This document shows positions 25,580 to 34,072 of a stretch of DNA of 64,000 nucleotides, piece after piece (positions within the stretch are counted from its first letter, which is position 1; the number at the start of each line of letters is the position of its first letter). The notes under the pieces are model-generated. The model was not told the origin of the DNA, searched no databases, and worked only from the letters and a program-made list of their open reading frames with translations. Origin of the DNA: Microbacterium sp. SCN 70-27 (GTDB lineage: Bacteria; Actinomycetota; Actinomycetes; Actinomycetales; Microbacteriaceae); NCBI GenBank assembly GCA_001724425.1, contig MEEK01000007.1, forward strand, positions 50,876 through 114,875, in the 5' to 3' direction. Position numbers and translations under genes: made by a program.

Positions 25580-26740
25580 TCACGACCCGGGCTGCGCGAC
25601 GAAGGCCTCGCCCGCGCCCGTCAGCACGATCTGCTGCGCGTCCCCCACGTAGACCGCGGTACCCGGGCGGAGCGTCGCGGCATCGCCGCCGCCCGTGACC
25701 GAGACGTCGCCCCTCGTCGCGAGCACGATCGCCGGGCCTCGCAGCGCGACCGATACGGGCGCGTCGGCGACCTCCACCCGCGTCAGGGCGAAGTCGGGCA
25801 CCGCGACCTCATACGCGAGGATGCCGGGCGCGACCTCGCGGCGCACGACGAGCGGGGCGGGGCCGGCCGTGGCATCCAGGACCCGCAGCAGTTCGGGGAC
25901 GTCGACGTGCTTGGGCGTGAGACCGCCCCGCAGCACGTTGTCGCTCGCCGCCATGAGTTCGACGCCGAGGCCCGACTGGTAGGCGTGCAGCACTCCTGCC
26001 GGGGCGAACAGGGCCTCCCCGCGGCGCAGGACGACGAGGTTCATGAGGAGCGCGACGTAGAGCCCGGCGTCACCGGGGAAGTCGGATGCCGCGGCGCGCA
26101 GCACGCCGATCTCGGCGGCGAACTCGCCCTCCGCGGCGGGGGTCGCCCGGGTGAGGGCGTCCGTGAGGGCGGCGACATCGTCCGCGGTCGCTTCCTCGAG
26201 CGCCCACGCCAGGGCCGCGCGAAGGCTCCGTTCCTCATCGTCGCCCTCGAGGAGACCGCGCAGGTGCGCGAGGGCGGGTCTGGCCCCCGTGGGATCGAGG
26301 AGAGCGAGAAGCCGCCGGGTGTCGGCGACGGGCCGGAGCCCCACGAGCGCGCGGAACTCCCCGGACAGGGCGACGATGATCTCGGGCTTGTGGTTGTCGT
26401 CGCGGTACAGGCGCCGGTCGGCGTCGCGCGGGATGGCGGCTGCTTCCTCGCGCGCGAAGCCCTCTTCCGCCTGGGCCTTCGTGGGGTGGGCCTGGATCGA
26501 CAGCGAGGAGCCCGCCGCGAGGAGCTTCAGGAGGAACGGCAGCGGTGCCTGGCCTGCAGCAGCCAACGCGGCATCCAGCGTCTCGTCGGTGCCGTCGACG
26601 AGGGAGGGGCTCCCGGGGTGGTCGCCGTACCAGATCTCCGCCTCGGGCTTCCCCGAGGGCACGCGCCCGACGAGGTGTGGGATGAGGTCGGGAGAGCCCC
26701 ACGAGTAGTCGCGCGGTTCGTTATGGATCGGGATCAGCAT
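25580..26740 (-). CDS. manA: Mannose-6-phosphate isomerase, class I
   Basis: ManA interconverts fructose-6-phosphate and mannose-6-phosphate and so feeds GDP-mannose for the nearby glycan genes. The 386-residue protein has the class I zinc-site motifs SIQAHPTKAQAEEGF (near 98-112) and DDNHKPEIIVAL (near 132-143), and the later YQSGLGVELMAASDNVLRGGLTPKHVD stretch. ATG 26740 is the start. It is divergent from the polysaccharide locus by only 41 bases, so promoters overlap. Confidence 0.96.
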   Translation of the reverse strand: MLIPIHNEPRDYSWGSPDLIPHLVGRVPSGKPEAEIWYGDHPGSPSLVDGTDETLDAALAAAGQAPLPFLLKLLAAGSSLSIQAHPTKAQAEEGFAREEAAAIPRDADRRLYRDDNHKPEIIVALSGEFRALVGLRPVADTRRLLALLDPTGARPALAHLRGLLEGDDEERSLRAALAWALEEATADDVAALTDALTRATPAAEGEFAAEIGVLRAAASDFPGDAGLYVALLMNLVVLRRGEALFAPAGVLHAYQSGLGVELMAASDNVLRGGLTPKHVDVPELLRVLDATAGPAPLVVRREVAPGILAYEVAVPDFALTRVEVADAPVSVALRGPAIVLATRGDVSVTGGGDAATLRPGTAVYVGDAQQIVLTGAGEAFVAQPGS

Positions 26741-26766
26741 GCTCTCAGCCTAGGGCGGTCGCGCGA

Positions 26767-26772
26767 TAGCCT
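26767..26772 (+). promoter_or_regulatory. TAGCCT -10 box before the polysaccharide locus
   Basis: TAGCCT is followed by nine bases and ATG 26782, giving an essentially leaderless transcript. It lies in the 41-base gap facing manA. Confidence 0.45.
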
Positions 26773-26781
26773 GATCTGACC

Positions 26782-28188
26782 ATGGCCGTGCACACGAAGC
26801 ATCCCGTATCAGCGCCGCCGCAGGCGCCGATGCGCGAGACGACGGGCCACCTGCTCTTGCGCGGGTGGTGCATCTTCGTGATCGCCGCGGCTCTCGCCGG
26901 GACGTCCTGGCTGATGGCGTTCGGGGTTCTCGGCTCGACCATCGTCACCGCCGTGACGGTCGTCGTGTCGGTGCTGCTGTGGGTCATCCTGCGCCCGGCG
27001 GTGCATTGGCAGCGCCTCCCGTGGTACGCCGTGATGTACGTCCTCTGGGCGATCGCGTCGCTCGTGTGGTCGGCGTATCCCGAGGCGACGGCGTTGACGC
27101 TTCTCCTCCTGGTATCCACGACCGTGCAGGCGATGTTCGTCGGGTCGGTCCTCACCTGGCGCGAGCTCATCCGGGCCATCGCGTCCGCCCTGAAGTGGAT
27201 CCTCTCCCTCTCCCTGCTGTTCGAACTGTGGGTGTCGCTCGTCTGGGGCGGCCCGATCCTTCCCGAGTTCGGCCGCCCCGAGAAGGGTGTGCACTACGAC
27301 CCGATCGTGTACTGGTCGCGCGACAACCTGATCGACGGCGGACGCATCCAGGGCCTCTTCGGCAACGCGAACCCGCTCGCGTACGTCGCCCTCCTCGCCA
27401 TGATCGTCTTCGCCGTGCGGTTCGCCTCGCGCGCCCCGCGCCGGGGCCTTCTCGTGGTCTGGTTCCTTCTCGCCGGGTACCTGTTCGTCCGCGCCGGCTC
27501 GGCGACGGCGACGCTCGCCGCCGTGGGGGTCGTCGTCGTCCTCGTGACGGTGCTCCTCATGCGCCGGACGAAGCGTCCCGGCGAACGGACGCGCTATTAC
27601 GTCGTCTACGCGATCGTCGCGGTCGGGGGGCTCACCGTGCTGTGGCTCCTGCGCGATCGCCTCTTCACACTGCTCGGTCGCTCCGCGGACCTCACGGGGC
27701 GCGAGGGGATCTGGGCGAAGGTGTGGGAGAAGGCCGTCGAGCGCCCCGCGTTCGGGTGGGGGTTCTCCACGCCGTGGGTCCCGACCGATCCGCACTTCGA
27801 CGGCTGGATCGTCGACCACGGCCAGACCGTCATGCAGGCGCACAACATGTGGCTCGACGTGTTCCTGCAGCTCGGCATCGTGGGGCTCGTCCTCATCGGG
27901 GCGACGATGCTCGCCTTCGTCTGGCGGTCGTGGTTCTTCGCGGTCGACCGCCCGCGGTGGGATCTCGTCGCCGACCGCCCGTACTCCCCCGTGACGCTCG
28001 TGCCGACGCTCGTCGCGGCGATCCTGCTCGTCCAGGGCCTCGCGGAGTCGGCACCGCTCCTCGGCTGGGGCTGGTTCTTCGTGGTGCTCCTCGCGTTCAA
28101 GATCAAGCAGGCGCCGCTCGTCGGCCGCGGCCCGTCCGAGCAGCGACTCGTCGGCGAGCAGGGCGAGACGACGCGGATGCCACGATGA
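26782..28188 (+). CDS. O-antigen ligase / Wzy-like polymerase membrane protein (first)
   Basis: This 468-residue polytopic membrane protein with about eleven spans has a Wzy_C/O-antigen-ligase domain. The region includes IQGLFGNANPLAYVALLAMIV, then RSADLTGREGIWAKVWEKAVERPAFGWGFS and, after a long loop, QAHNMWLDVFLQLGIVGL, which are hallmark stretches of WaaL/Wzy proteins. It would polymerise repeat units or ligate glycan to a carrier on the outer face of the membrane. Its stop overlaps the next start (ATGA), linking it to a second protein of the same family. Confidence 0.88.
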   Translation: MAVHTKHPVSAPPQAPMRETTGHLLLRGWCIFVIAAALAGTSWLMAFGVLGSTIVTAVTVVVSVLLWVILRPAVHWQRLPWYAVMYVLWAIASLVWSAYPEATALTLLLLVSTTVQAMFVGSVLTWRELIRAIASALKWILSLSLLFELWVSLVWGGPILPEFGRPEKGVHYDPIVYWSRDNLIDGGRIQGLFGNANPLAYVALLAMIVFAVRFASRAPRRGLLVVWFLLAGYLFVRAGSATATLAAVGVVVVLVTVLLMRRTKRPGERTRYYVVYAIVAVGGLTVLWLLRDRLFTLLGRSADLTGREGIWAKVWEKAVERPAFGWGFSTPWVPTDPHFDGWIVDHGQTVMQAHNMWLDVFLQLGIVGLVLIGATMLAFVWRSWFFAVDRPRWDLVADRPYSPVTLVPTLVAAILLVQGLAESAPLLGWGWFFVVLLAFKIKQAPLVGRGPSEQRLVGEQGETTRMPR

Positions 28189-29513
28189 CGTCGGCGCCCG
28201 GCCGAGGCGAGCGACCCGCCGGGTTCCACGCCCTGTGGCGCCTGCTCGAGTCGGCCGATTTCGCGCGGGCGTTCGCCGTCACGGTTCTCGCGACCCTGGT
28301 CGGGACGCACCTGATCGTCGCGACGGCGGGGGTGACGACGCTTCGCACGGTGATCTTCGGGCTGTGCGTCATCGCCGTCGCCGTGCTCGTCGTCCGTCGG
28401 CAGGAGATCTCTCTCGTCGGGCTCGTCCCGACGACCCTCGTGCTGCTGGTCGTGTGGGCGTTCGCGAGCGTCTTCTGGAGCACCGACCCGGGGGGCAGTT
28501 TCTGGCGCTGGCTCGCGATGCTCGCCGTGGCCCTGCTCGCCGTGACGATCGGGCACATCCGCGACACGCTCCAGACGGTGCGTGCGCTCGGCGACGTGCT
28601 GCGTGCGGCGCTCACGGTCTCGCTCGCGCTGGAGGTGCTGAGCGGGGTGATCTTCGACATGCCGCTGCGCTTCCTCGGCATCCAGGGCAACATCGCCGAG
28701 TTCGGGCCGATCCAGGGGATCTTCGGAACACGCAACCTGCTGGGGATCGTCAGTGTCGTCGCCCTCATCACGTTCGCGATCGAGATGCGCGCACGCTCGG
28801 TCCGCCCCGGGCTCTCCGTCTACTCCCTCTCGCTCGCGACCGCACTCGGCCTGCTGTCCGCGTCGCCGACGGTGCTCGTCCTCGCCGTCGTGGTCGGCTC
28901 GGCGAGCGCCGCGCTGACGCTCGTGCGATCGGTGCGCCCCGAGTCGCGTGCGCGGGTGCAGTGGGGTCTCGGCGCGTTCGTCGTGGCGATCGGAGTGCTC
29001 CTGTACGTGCAGCGCACGCGCGTGCTGGATCTGCTCGGCGCGACCGACGACCTTTCCATGCGCGCCAACCTCTGGGCGCTCGCGCGGTACTTCGCCGGGC
29101 GGCAGCCGGTGCAGGGGTGGGGCTGGTTCGGGGCGTGGGATCGCGACGAGCAGCCGTTCGTCTCGATCAACCGCCTCCTCGCGGAGCACCACACGACGGC
29201 CCTCAGCGCATACGTCGACGTCCAGCTGCAGCTGGGCTGGGTGGGCGTGCTCCTCTTCTGCGCGTTCGGAGGCATGGCATTGCTGCGCTCGTGGCTGGAT
29301 GCCGCGCAGCGCCGCTCGATCGTGTACGCCTGGACACCGCTCATGATGGTGGCCCTTGCGGTGACGAGCGCGTTCGAGTCGTTCACGCTGTACGGCCTCG
29401 GGTGGTTCCTGCTCGTGTTGTGCGCCGTGCGCGCCGGACAGTCGCGGGGGTGGCGGGAGCGGCTGGGCGCCACGACCCCCACGGGGTCGGTTCCGATACT
29501 GCCGGGCAGGTAG
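28185..29513 (+). CDS. O-antigen ligase / Wzy-like polymerase membrane protein (second)
   Basis: This 442-residue membrane protein is a paralogue of the preceding gene. It has about ten spans and the same motifs: IQGIFGTRNLLGIVSVVALI, DDLSMRANLWALARYFAGRQPVQGWGWFG and HHTTALSAYVDVQLQLGWVGVLL. ATG 28185 overlaps the upstream stop (ATGA). The pair probably arose by duplication and may divide polymerase and ligase roles, or act on different glycans. Confidence 0.87.
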   Translation: MTSAPGRGERPAGFHALWRLLESADFARAFAVTVLATLVGTHLIVATAGVTTLRTVIFGLCVIAVAVLVVRRQEISLVGLVPTTLVLLVVWAFASVFWSTDPGGSFWRWLAMLAVALLAVTIGHIRDTLQTVRALGDVLRAALTVSLALEVLSGVIFDMPLRFLGIQGNIAEFGPIQGIFGTRNLLGIVSVVALITFAIEMRARSVRPGLSVYSLSLATALGLLSASPTVLVLAVVVGSASAALTLVRSVRPESRARVQWGLGAFVVAIGVLLYVQRTRVLDLLGATDDLSMRANLWALARYFAGRQPVQGWGWFGAWDRDEQPFVSINRLLAEHHTTALSAYVDVQLQLGWVGVLLFCAFGGMALLRSWLDAAQRRSIVYAWTPLMMVALAVTSAFESFTLYGLGWFLLVLCAVRAGQSRGWRERLGATTPTGSVPILPGR

Positions 29514-29516
29514 AAT
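29511..29516 (+). promoter_or_regulatory. TAGAAT box before the galactofuranosyltransferase genes
   Basis: TAGAAT overlaps the stop codon of the upstream gene and is followed by nine bases and ATG 29526. It may be an internal leaderless promoter for the glfT1/glfT2 pair. Confidence 0.4.
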
Positions 29517-29525
29517 CAAGCGGTC

Positions 29526-30524
29526 ATGACGCCCCCCTCTGCACACCGCGACGCGGCCCCCGGACAGCGCCCCGAGCCCTTCGACCCCGCCGGCGCGACG
29601 ATCACGATCGTCACGTTCAACCGGTCGGCTCTTCTCACGCGACTGCTCGATTCGATCACCGCGATGGATCCGAAGCCGGGGCACGTCGTCATCATCGACA
29701 ACGCGTCGAGCGACGACACGACCGCGGTCGTCGAGTCGTATCGCGAGTCGATCGGGACAGAGATCGTCTACCGCCGGCTCGACACGAACACCGGCGGCTC
29801 CGGCGGGTTCAGCGAGGGCATGCGCGTCGCGTACGAGCTCGGTTCGACCTGGATCTGGCTCATGGACGACGACGTCGAGGTCATGCCCGACGGGCTCGCC
29901 CGCATGGGCGCGTGGGCGCCGCGGTTCAAGTCGATCCAGGGGCGCCGCTACGACTACGACGGCAGCGAGTTCTACTGGCAGTACCGGGTGTCGGAGCCCC
30001 TCGGCATTCCCATCCCCTTCGCCCCGTCGGGCTTCGACGCCTCCGGGTACAAGGAGATGAACTCGGGCTGTTTCGAGGGGATGTTCATCCACCGCGACAT
30101 CGTCGAGCAGATCGGCCTGCCCGACCCGCGGTTCTTCATCTACTGGGACGACCAGACCTACGGCTGGTTGGCGTCGCGCATCACGACGTCGGTCATCGTC
30201 GACGAGTTCGTACTGCGCCGTACGCGCGAGATCAAGCAGTGGGACATGGGCATCCGCCACATGAACGCCTCGTCCGACGCGTACCGCTACTACATCATGC
30301 GCAACCGGGCGATGGTCAAGCAGTATTACCGAGCGCACGGTGCGCATCGGCCCATCTTGTTCGGCCTCGGCACCACCCTCACCTTCGGCAAGGAGATCAT
30401 CCGCCTGCTGTTCGTCGAGCGGAAGATCTCGGGCACGTCGAACCTGTTCCGGGGCCTCCGCGACGGACGCAAGATCGCGAAGGATGCCAATTGGCAGCCC
30501 ATGCCGCCGCTCGTCGGCGACTGA
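29526..30524 (+). CDS. glfT1: GlfT1-like galactofuranosyltransferase
   Basis: This is a family 2 GT-A enzyme of 332 residues, close in size and motif order to mycobacterial GlfT1 (Rv3782), which adds the first galactofuranose units to the lipid-linked primer. Visible features are ITIVTFNRSALLTRLLDSI, the NTGGSGGFSEGM donor-site loop, WLMDDDVEVMPDG (DDD metal site) and FFIYWDDQTYGW (WDD catalytic site). It is followed by the GlfT2-like gene and the exporter genes, as in the mycobacterial Rv3781-3783 and Rv3808c set. Role is inferred from this family match. Confidence 0.85.
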   Translation: MTPPSAHRDAAPGQRPEPFDPAGATITIVTFNRSALLTRLLDSITAMDPKPGHVVIIDNASSDDTTAVVESYRESIGTEIVYRRLDTNTGGSGGFSEGMRVAYELGSTWIWLMDDDVEVMPDGLARMGAWAPRFKSIQGRRYDYDGSEFYWQYRVSEPLGIPIPFAPSGFDASGYKEMNSGCFEGMFIHRDIVEQIGLPDPRFFIYWDDQTYGWLASRITTSVIVDEFVLRRTREIKQWDMGIRHMNASSDAYRYYIMRNRAMVKQYYRAHGAHRPILFGLGTTLTFGKEIIRLLFVERKISGTSNLFRGLRDGRKIAKDANWQPMPPLVGD

Positions 30525-30552
30525 CGCCCCACGGCATCCGAGGAGGACGACT

Positions 30553-32478
30553 GTGACCCATATCCTGCAGAACACCGTGCTGCCGCTCGAGCACGACCCC
30601 GACCTTCTGCCCTTGTACGTCGACCCGGAGACATGGACGACGATCGACGAGGAGCCGGTGCGCGTGTCTGCACGGGCGCAGATGGGCAACATCCTGGGTC
30701 GGACACGCGCCCGCATCGTCGCGGGCCGCCGCGTGTCCTTCGGAACGTACTTCAACGCCTTCCCGGCGTCGTACTGGCAGCACTGGACGTCGGTGCGTCA
30801 GGTGCGGCTCAGCGTCGACACAGTCGGCCCCGCGACGATCCTCGTGTACCGGTCGACGGGTTCCGGCATCCGCCAGCGCATCGACACGCGCGAGGTCGAC
30901 GGTGCGGAGACGACCACCTTCGATTTGCGGCTCGACCAGTACGGCGACGGCGGATGGATCTGGTTCGACATCGCCGCCGACGCGCGGGACGCGCAGTTCG
31001 AGGGTGCTCGGTGGACGACCGACCAAGAGCCGACGCGATCGGGCAAGGCAAGCATCGGCATCACGACGTATAACAAGCCGGGCTACTGCATCGGCACCCT
31101 CGAAAACCTCGCCGACGCGCCCGACGTGCTCGACGTCATCGATCGCGTGTTCGTCGTCGACCAGGGCGACAAACGCGTGACGGACGAGCCGGAGTTCCCT
31201 CGGCTGTCCGAACGGCTCGGGGACACACTGCAGATCATCACCCAGCCGAACCTCGGCGGCTCCGGGGGGTTCGCCCGCGCGATGGCCGAAACCCTTCGAC
31301 GGCCCGACAGCGACTTCGTGCAGCTGCTCGACGACGACGTCCGCATCGAGCCGGAGTCGATTCGACGCTCCGTCGTGTTCGGCCGTTATGCCACGACGCC
31401 GACCATCGTCGGCGCGCACATGTTCGATCTCCTCGATCGACCCAAGCTGCACGCGTGGGCAGAGGTCGTCGACGACGCGCCCTTCATGTGGCGCACGCTC
31501 AACCAGGACCGGATGCCGCACGATTTCTCCGCCGCGAACCTTCGCCAGTCCCCGACGTTGCATTCCCGGCTCGACGCGGACTACAACGGCTGGTGGATGT
31601 GCCTCATCCCCACCGAGATCATCCGAGCCGTCGGGCTGTCTCTGCCCGCGTTCATCAAGTGGGACGACGCCGAGTTCTGCCTGCGCGCTCGCGACCACGG
31701 TTTCCCGACGGTCTCCGTTCCGGGTGTCGCTCTCTGGCACGTCTCGTGGGTCGGCAAGGACGACTCGATCGACTGGCAGGCGTATTTCCACGCTCGCAAC
31801 CGCATCGTGGCGGCGCTGCTGCACTCCCGCGCCCCGCACGGCGGCACGCTCCTGCGACACAGCCGCAGGCTCGACCTGAAGCATCTGATGATGATGCAGT
31901 ACTACCCGGTCGCGCTGCGGCATCAGGCACTGCGCGACGTCCTGAGCGGCCCGGGCCACATGCGCAAGAACCTCGCCACCGCGATGCCCGCGGCGCGTGC
32001 GGTGGCGGCCGGATTCCCGGAGACGGTCGTTCACCGCGACACGACTCCTCCCCTGCGATCGCGCCGCGGGCGGCAGGTGTACCCGTGGCGGAAGCGTCAC
32101 GACTTCGACAGCCCCACGGGACTGCGACTTCGCTGGTTCACGGTTTCCACCATCGCGGCCCACTGGCTGCACCGGCCGCGACCCGAGAACGTGGCCCACC
32201 CGGAGGTCGAATTCGGGAAGGACGACGCCCACTGGTGGCGCGTGCCGGCCTTCGACAGCGCGTTGGTGAACACGGCGGACGGTTCAGGCAAGAACGTGTA
32301 CACCCGCGACCGGGAGAAGTTCCGGTCGATGCTGCGCGACAGCCTTCGACTGCATGCCGCGCTTCGACGCAGGTGGCCGGCACTCTCGGCGCAGTACCGC
32401 TCGGCCCTGACCGAGCTCACCTCGCCCGAGGCATGGCAGACGACGTTCGACGCGTCGGGGGAGGATCAGCCCGCGTAG
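30553..32478 (+). CDS. glfT2: GlfT2-like polymerising galactofuranosyltransferase
   Basis: The 641 residues match GlfT2 (about 637) which polymerises the beta-1,5/1,6 galactofuran chain from UDP-galactofuranose. It has an N-terminal beta-sandwich (about 60-160), a GT-A domain with NLGGSGGFARAM (233-244) and the DDD metal site (D260-D262). KWDDAEFC (D371, D372) and LWHVSW (H396) follow, then a helical C-terminal domain. GTG 30553 has GAGGAGG seven to eight bases upstream. Its 3' end overlaps the convergent ABC ATPase gene by 13 bases. Confidence 0.9.
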   Translation: MTHILQNTVLPLEHDPDLLPLYVDPETWTTIDEEPVRVSARAQMGNILGRTRARIVAGRRVSFGTYFNAFPASYWQHWTSVRQVRLSVDTVGPATILVYRSTGSGIRQRIDTREVDGAETTTFDLRLDQYGDGGWIWFDIAADARDAQFEGARWTTDQEPTRSGKASIGITTYNKPGYCIGTLENLADAPDVLDVIDRVFVVDQGDKRVTDEPEFPRLSERLGDTLQIITQPNLGGSGGFARAMAETLRRPDSDFVQLLDDDVRIEPESIRRSVVFGRYATTPTIVGAHMFDLLDRPKLHAWAEVVDDAPFMWRTLNQDRMPHDFSAANLRQSPTLHSRLDADYNGWWMCLIPTEIIRAVGLSLPAFIKWDDAEFCLRARDHGFPTVSVPGVALWHVSWVGKDDSIDWQAYFHARNRIVAALLHSRAPHGGTLLRHSRRLDLKHLMMMQYYPVALRHQALRDVLSGPGHMRKNLATAMPAARAVAAGFPETVVHRDTTPPLRSRRGRQVYPWRKRHDFDSPTGLRLRWFTVSTIAAHWLHRPRPENVAHPEVEFGKDDAHWWRVPAFDSALVNTADGSGKNVYTRDREKFRSMLRDSLRLHAALRRRWPALSAQYRSALTELTSPEAWQTTFDASGEDQPA

Positions 32479-33206
32479 TCGGCGTTGTAGGCGTCGAGGA
32501 CGTCGGCGATCGGGGCATCCAGCTTCAGTGCCCCCTTGTCGAGGTAGAGTCCCCGCCGGCAGAAGCGGCGGAGGTCCTTCTCGTTGTGACTGACGAAGAA
32601 GAGGGTGCGCCCCTCCGCGAGCAGTTCGTCGATCCTGCGGTAGCACTTCTCGCGGAACGCCTTGTCTCCGACGGCGAGCACTTCGTCCACGAGCAGGATC
32701 GGTTCGTCCAGCTGCGACACGACGGCGAAGGCGAGACGCACCTTCATGCCGCTTGACAGGTGCTTGTAAGGGGTGTCGACGAAGTCTTCGATCTCCGCGA
32801 ACGCGATGATCCCGTCGAATCGACGCGCGATCTCCGCACGGCTCATGCCGTGCAATCCCGCGGTGAGGCGGACGTTCTCGCGCACCGTGAGGTCACCGAC
32901 GAACCCACCGGTGATCTCGATGAGCGGCGCGACGCCCTTGTGCACCTTCACCGACCCTTCGTCGGGCAGCAGCACTCCGGCGACCAGCTTGAGGAGTGTG
33001 GATTTGCCTTGACCGTTGCGCCCGACGACGCCGATCGCCTCTCCCTGACGCACATCGAACGAGACGTTTCGGAGCGCCCAGAACTCCCCCGGGCGCGTGC
33101 GCCGCGCGGCACCGCCGAACAAGTCCTTGAGGCTGCGCCGTCCGCGGCGGTTGCGCCGGAAGCACACGCCGAGATCCGCAACCCGGATCGCGAGGTCCTC
33201 CCCCAT
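32466..33206 (-). CDS. ABC exporter ATPase (Wzt-type, galactan export)
   Basis: This 246-residue ATPase of the polysaccharide/polyol-phosphate export family (RfbE/TagH/Wzt) has Walker A GRNGQGKST (near 66-74), signature LSSGMKVRLAFA (near 150-161), Walker B ILLVDEVLAVGD and switch His SHNEKD. It lacks the C-terminal glycan-binding extension of long Wzt proteins. Next to GlfT1/GlfT2-like genes, it corresponds to Rv3781 of the mycobacterial galactan exporter. ATG 33206 overlaps the permease stop (TGATG). Confidence 0.9.
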   Translation of the reverse strand: MGEDLAIRVADLGVCFRRNRRGRRSLKDLFGGAARRTRPGEFWALRNVSFDVRQGEAIGVVGRNGQGKSTLLKLVAGVLLPDEGSVKVHKGVAPLIEITGGFVGDLTVRENVRLTAGLHGMSRAEIARRFDGIIAFAEIEDFVDTPYKHLSSGMKVRLAFAVVSQLDEPILLVDEVLAVGDKAFREKCYRRIDELLAEGRTLFFVSHNEKDLRRFCRRGLYLDKGALKLDAPIADVLDAYNADYAG

Positions 33207-34006
33207 CACAACTCCTTCAGCACAGCGGGCTCGAGGCGGCGGAAGACGAGGACGCCGAGACCCAGGAAGGCGAACGACATCACCGCCGCGACGAGAACCG
33301 CCAACAGGTCCCACTCGTCCGCGAACAGCCCCGCGCGATAGAGCGCGAAGATCCCCGAAAGCGGGTTGAACAATGCCAACTCGCGGAAGGGAGACGGCAG
33401 ATCGGGCAGTCCGTAGATGATCGGCGACGCGTAGAACAGGGCGCGCAGGATGAGCCGGGTGGTGCGTTCGAGGTCACCCCATAAAGCGCACAGGGGCGCG
33501 ACGAGAAGGCCCAGCCCGACGAGCAGCACCGCCTGCAAGGCGACGCCGAGCGGGAACAGCAGGATGAGGGCGTTCAGCTCCACACGGGGAACGGTGAAAA
33601 CGGCGAACAGCGCGAGCACAGGCATCGAGAACAGAAACTCGATGCCCTTGCTGAGCACGATGCGGTTGACCCAGATCGACCGCGGGATCGCGGTGGAGCG
33701 GACGAGCTTGGCATCCCGGTTGAACGCCTTCGTGAGGTCCGAGACGGCGGAGTTGAACCATACCCACGGCAGGAGTCCTGACAGTAGGAAGACGATGTAC
33801 GGCTCGCCCCCGATCCCGCCGCGGTGGAAGACCTGTGTGAAGACGAACCAGTAGATCCCGCTCATGATAAGCGGATCCAGTACCGACCAGAGATACCCGA
33901 GAGCGCTCGTGGAGTACCGCACCCTGAGGTCACGCGCCGACAGCAACCACAGCGAATGGAGGTAGCGCCGGGGGGATCCCGGGGCGCCGACGACGGCGGT
34001 GGTCAC
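33206..34006 (-). CDS. ABC exporter permease (Wzm-type, galactan export)
   Basis: This 266-residue ABC-2-type permease has six predicted spans and SALGYLWSVLDPLIMSGIYWFVFTQVF near the N-terminus, a family hallmark. It pairs with the following ATPase to move lipid-linked polysaccharide across the membrane, matching Rv3783 in the mycobacterial galactan system. It starts at GTG 34006 directly behind a TAGACT box, so the transcript is probably leaderless and diverges from the gene at 34073. Confidence 0.9.
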   Translation of the reverse strand: MTTAVVGAPGSPRRYLHSLWLLSARDLRVRYSTSALGYLWSVLDPLIMSGIYWFVFTQVFHRGGIGGEPYIVFLLSGLLPWVWFNSAVSDLTKAFNRDAKLVRSTAIPRSIWVNRIVLSKGIEFLFSMPVLALFAVFTVPRVELNALILLFPLGVALQAVLLVGLGLLVAPLCALWGDLERTTRLILRALFYASPIIYGLPDLPSPFRELALFNPLSGIFALYRAGLFADEWDLLAVLVAAVMSFAFLGLGVLVFRRLEPAVLKEL

Positions 34007-34013
34007 GCAATAG

Positions 34014-34019
34014 AGTCTA
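34014..34019 (-). promoter_or_regulatory. TAGACT -10 box, leaderless start of the wzm gene
   Basis: On the minus strand TAGACT is followed by seven bases and GTG 34006. It faces a second leaderless promoter on the plus strand 40 bases away. Confidence 0.55.
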
Positions 34020-34059
34020 GGAGCGCTCCCGCCGAGCGGCGAACTGCGCCACGTGCGAG

Positions 34060-34065
34060 TAAGAT
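34060..34065 (+). promoter_or_regulatory. TAAGAT -10 box, leaderless start
   Basis: TAAGAT is followed by seven bases and ATG 34073, with no Shine-Dalgarno sequence. Confidence 0.55.
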
Positions 34066-34072
34066 CGTGTGG

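Noticed and set aside
27606-30755. A 1049-codon minus-strand open frame antisense to glycan genes
   Set aside because: The composition (Arg/His/Asp/Glu-rich, no domain) is typical of a high-GC antisense shadow. The plus-strand genes have clear motifs and starts.
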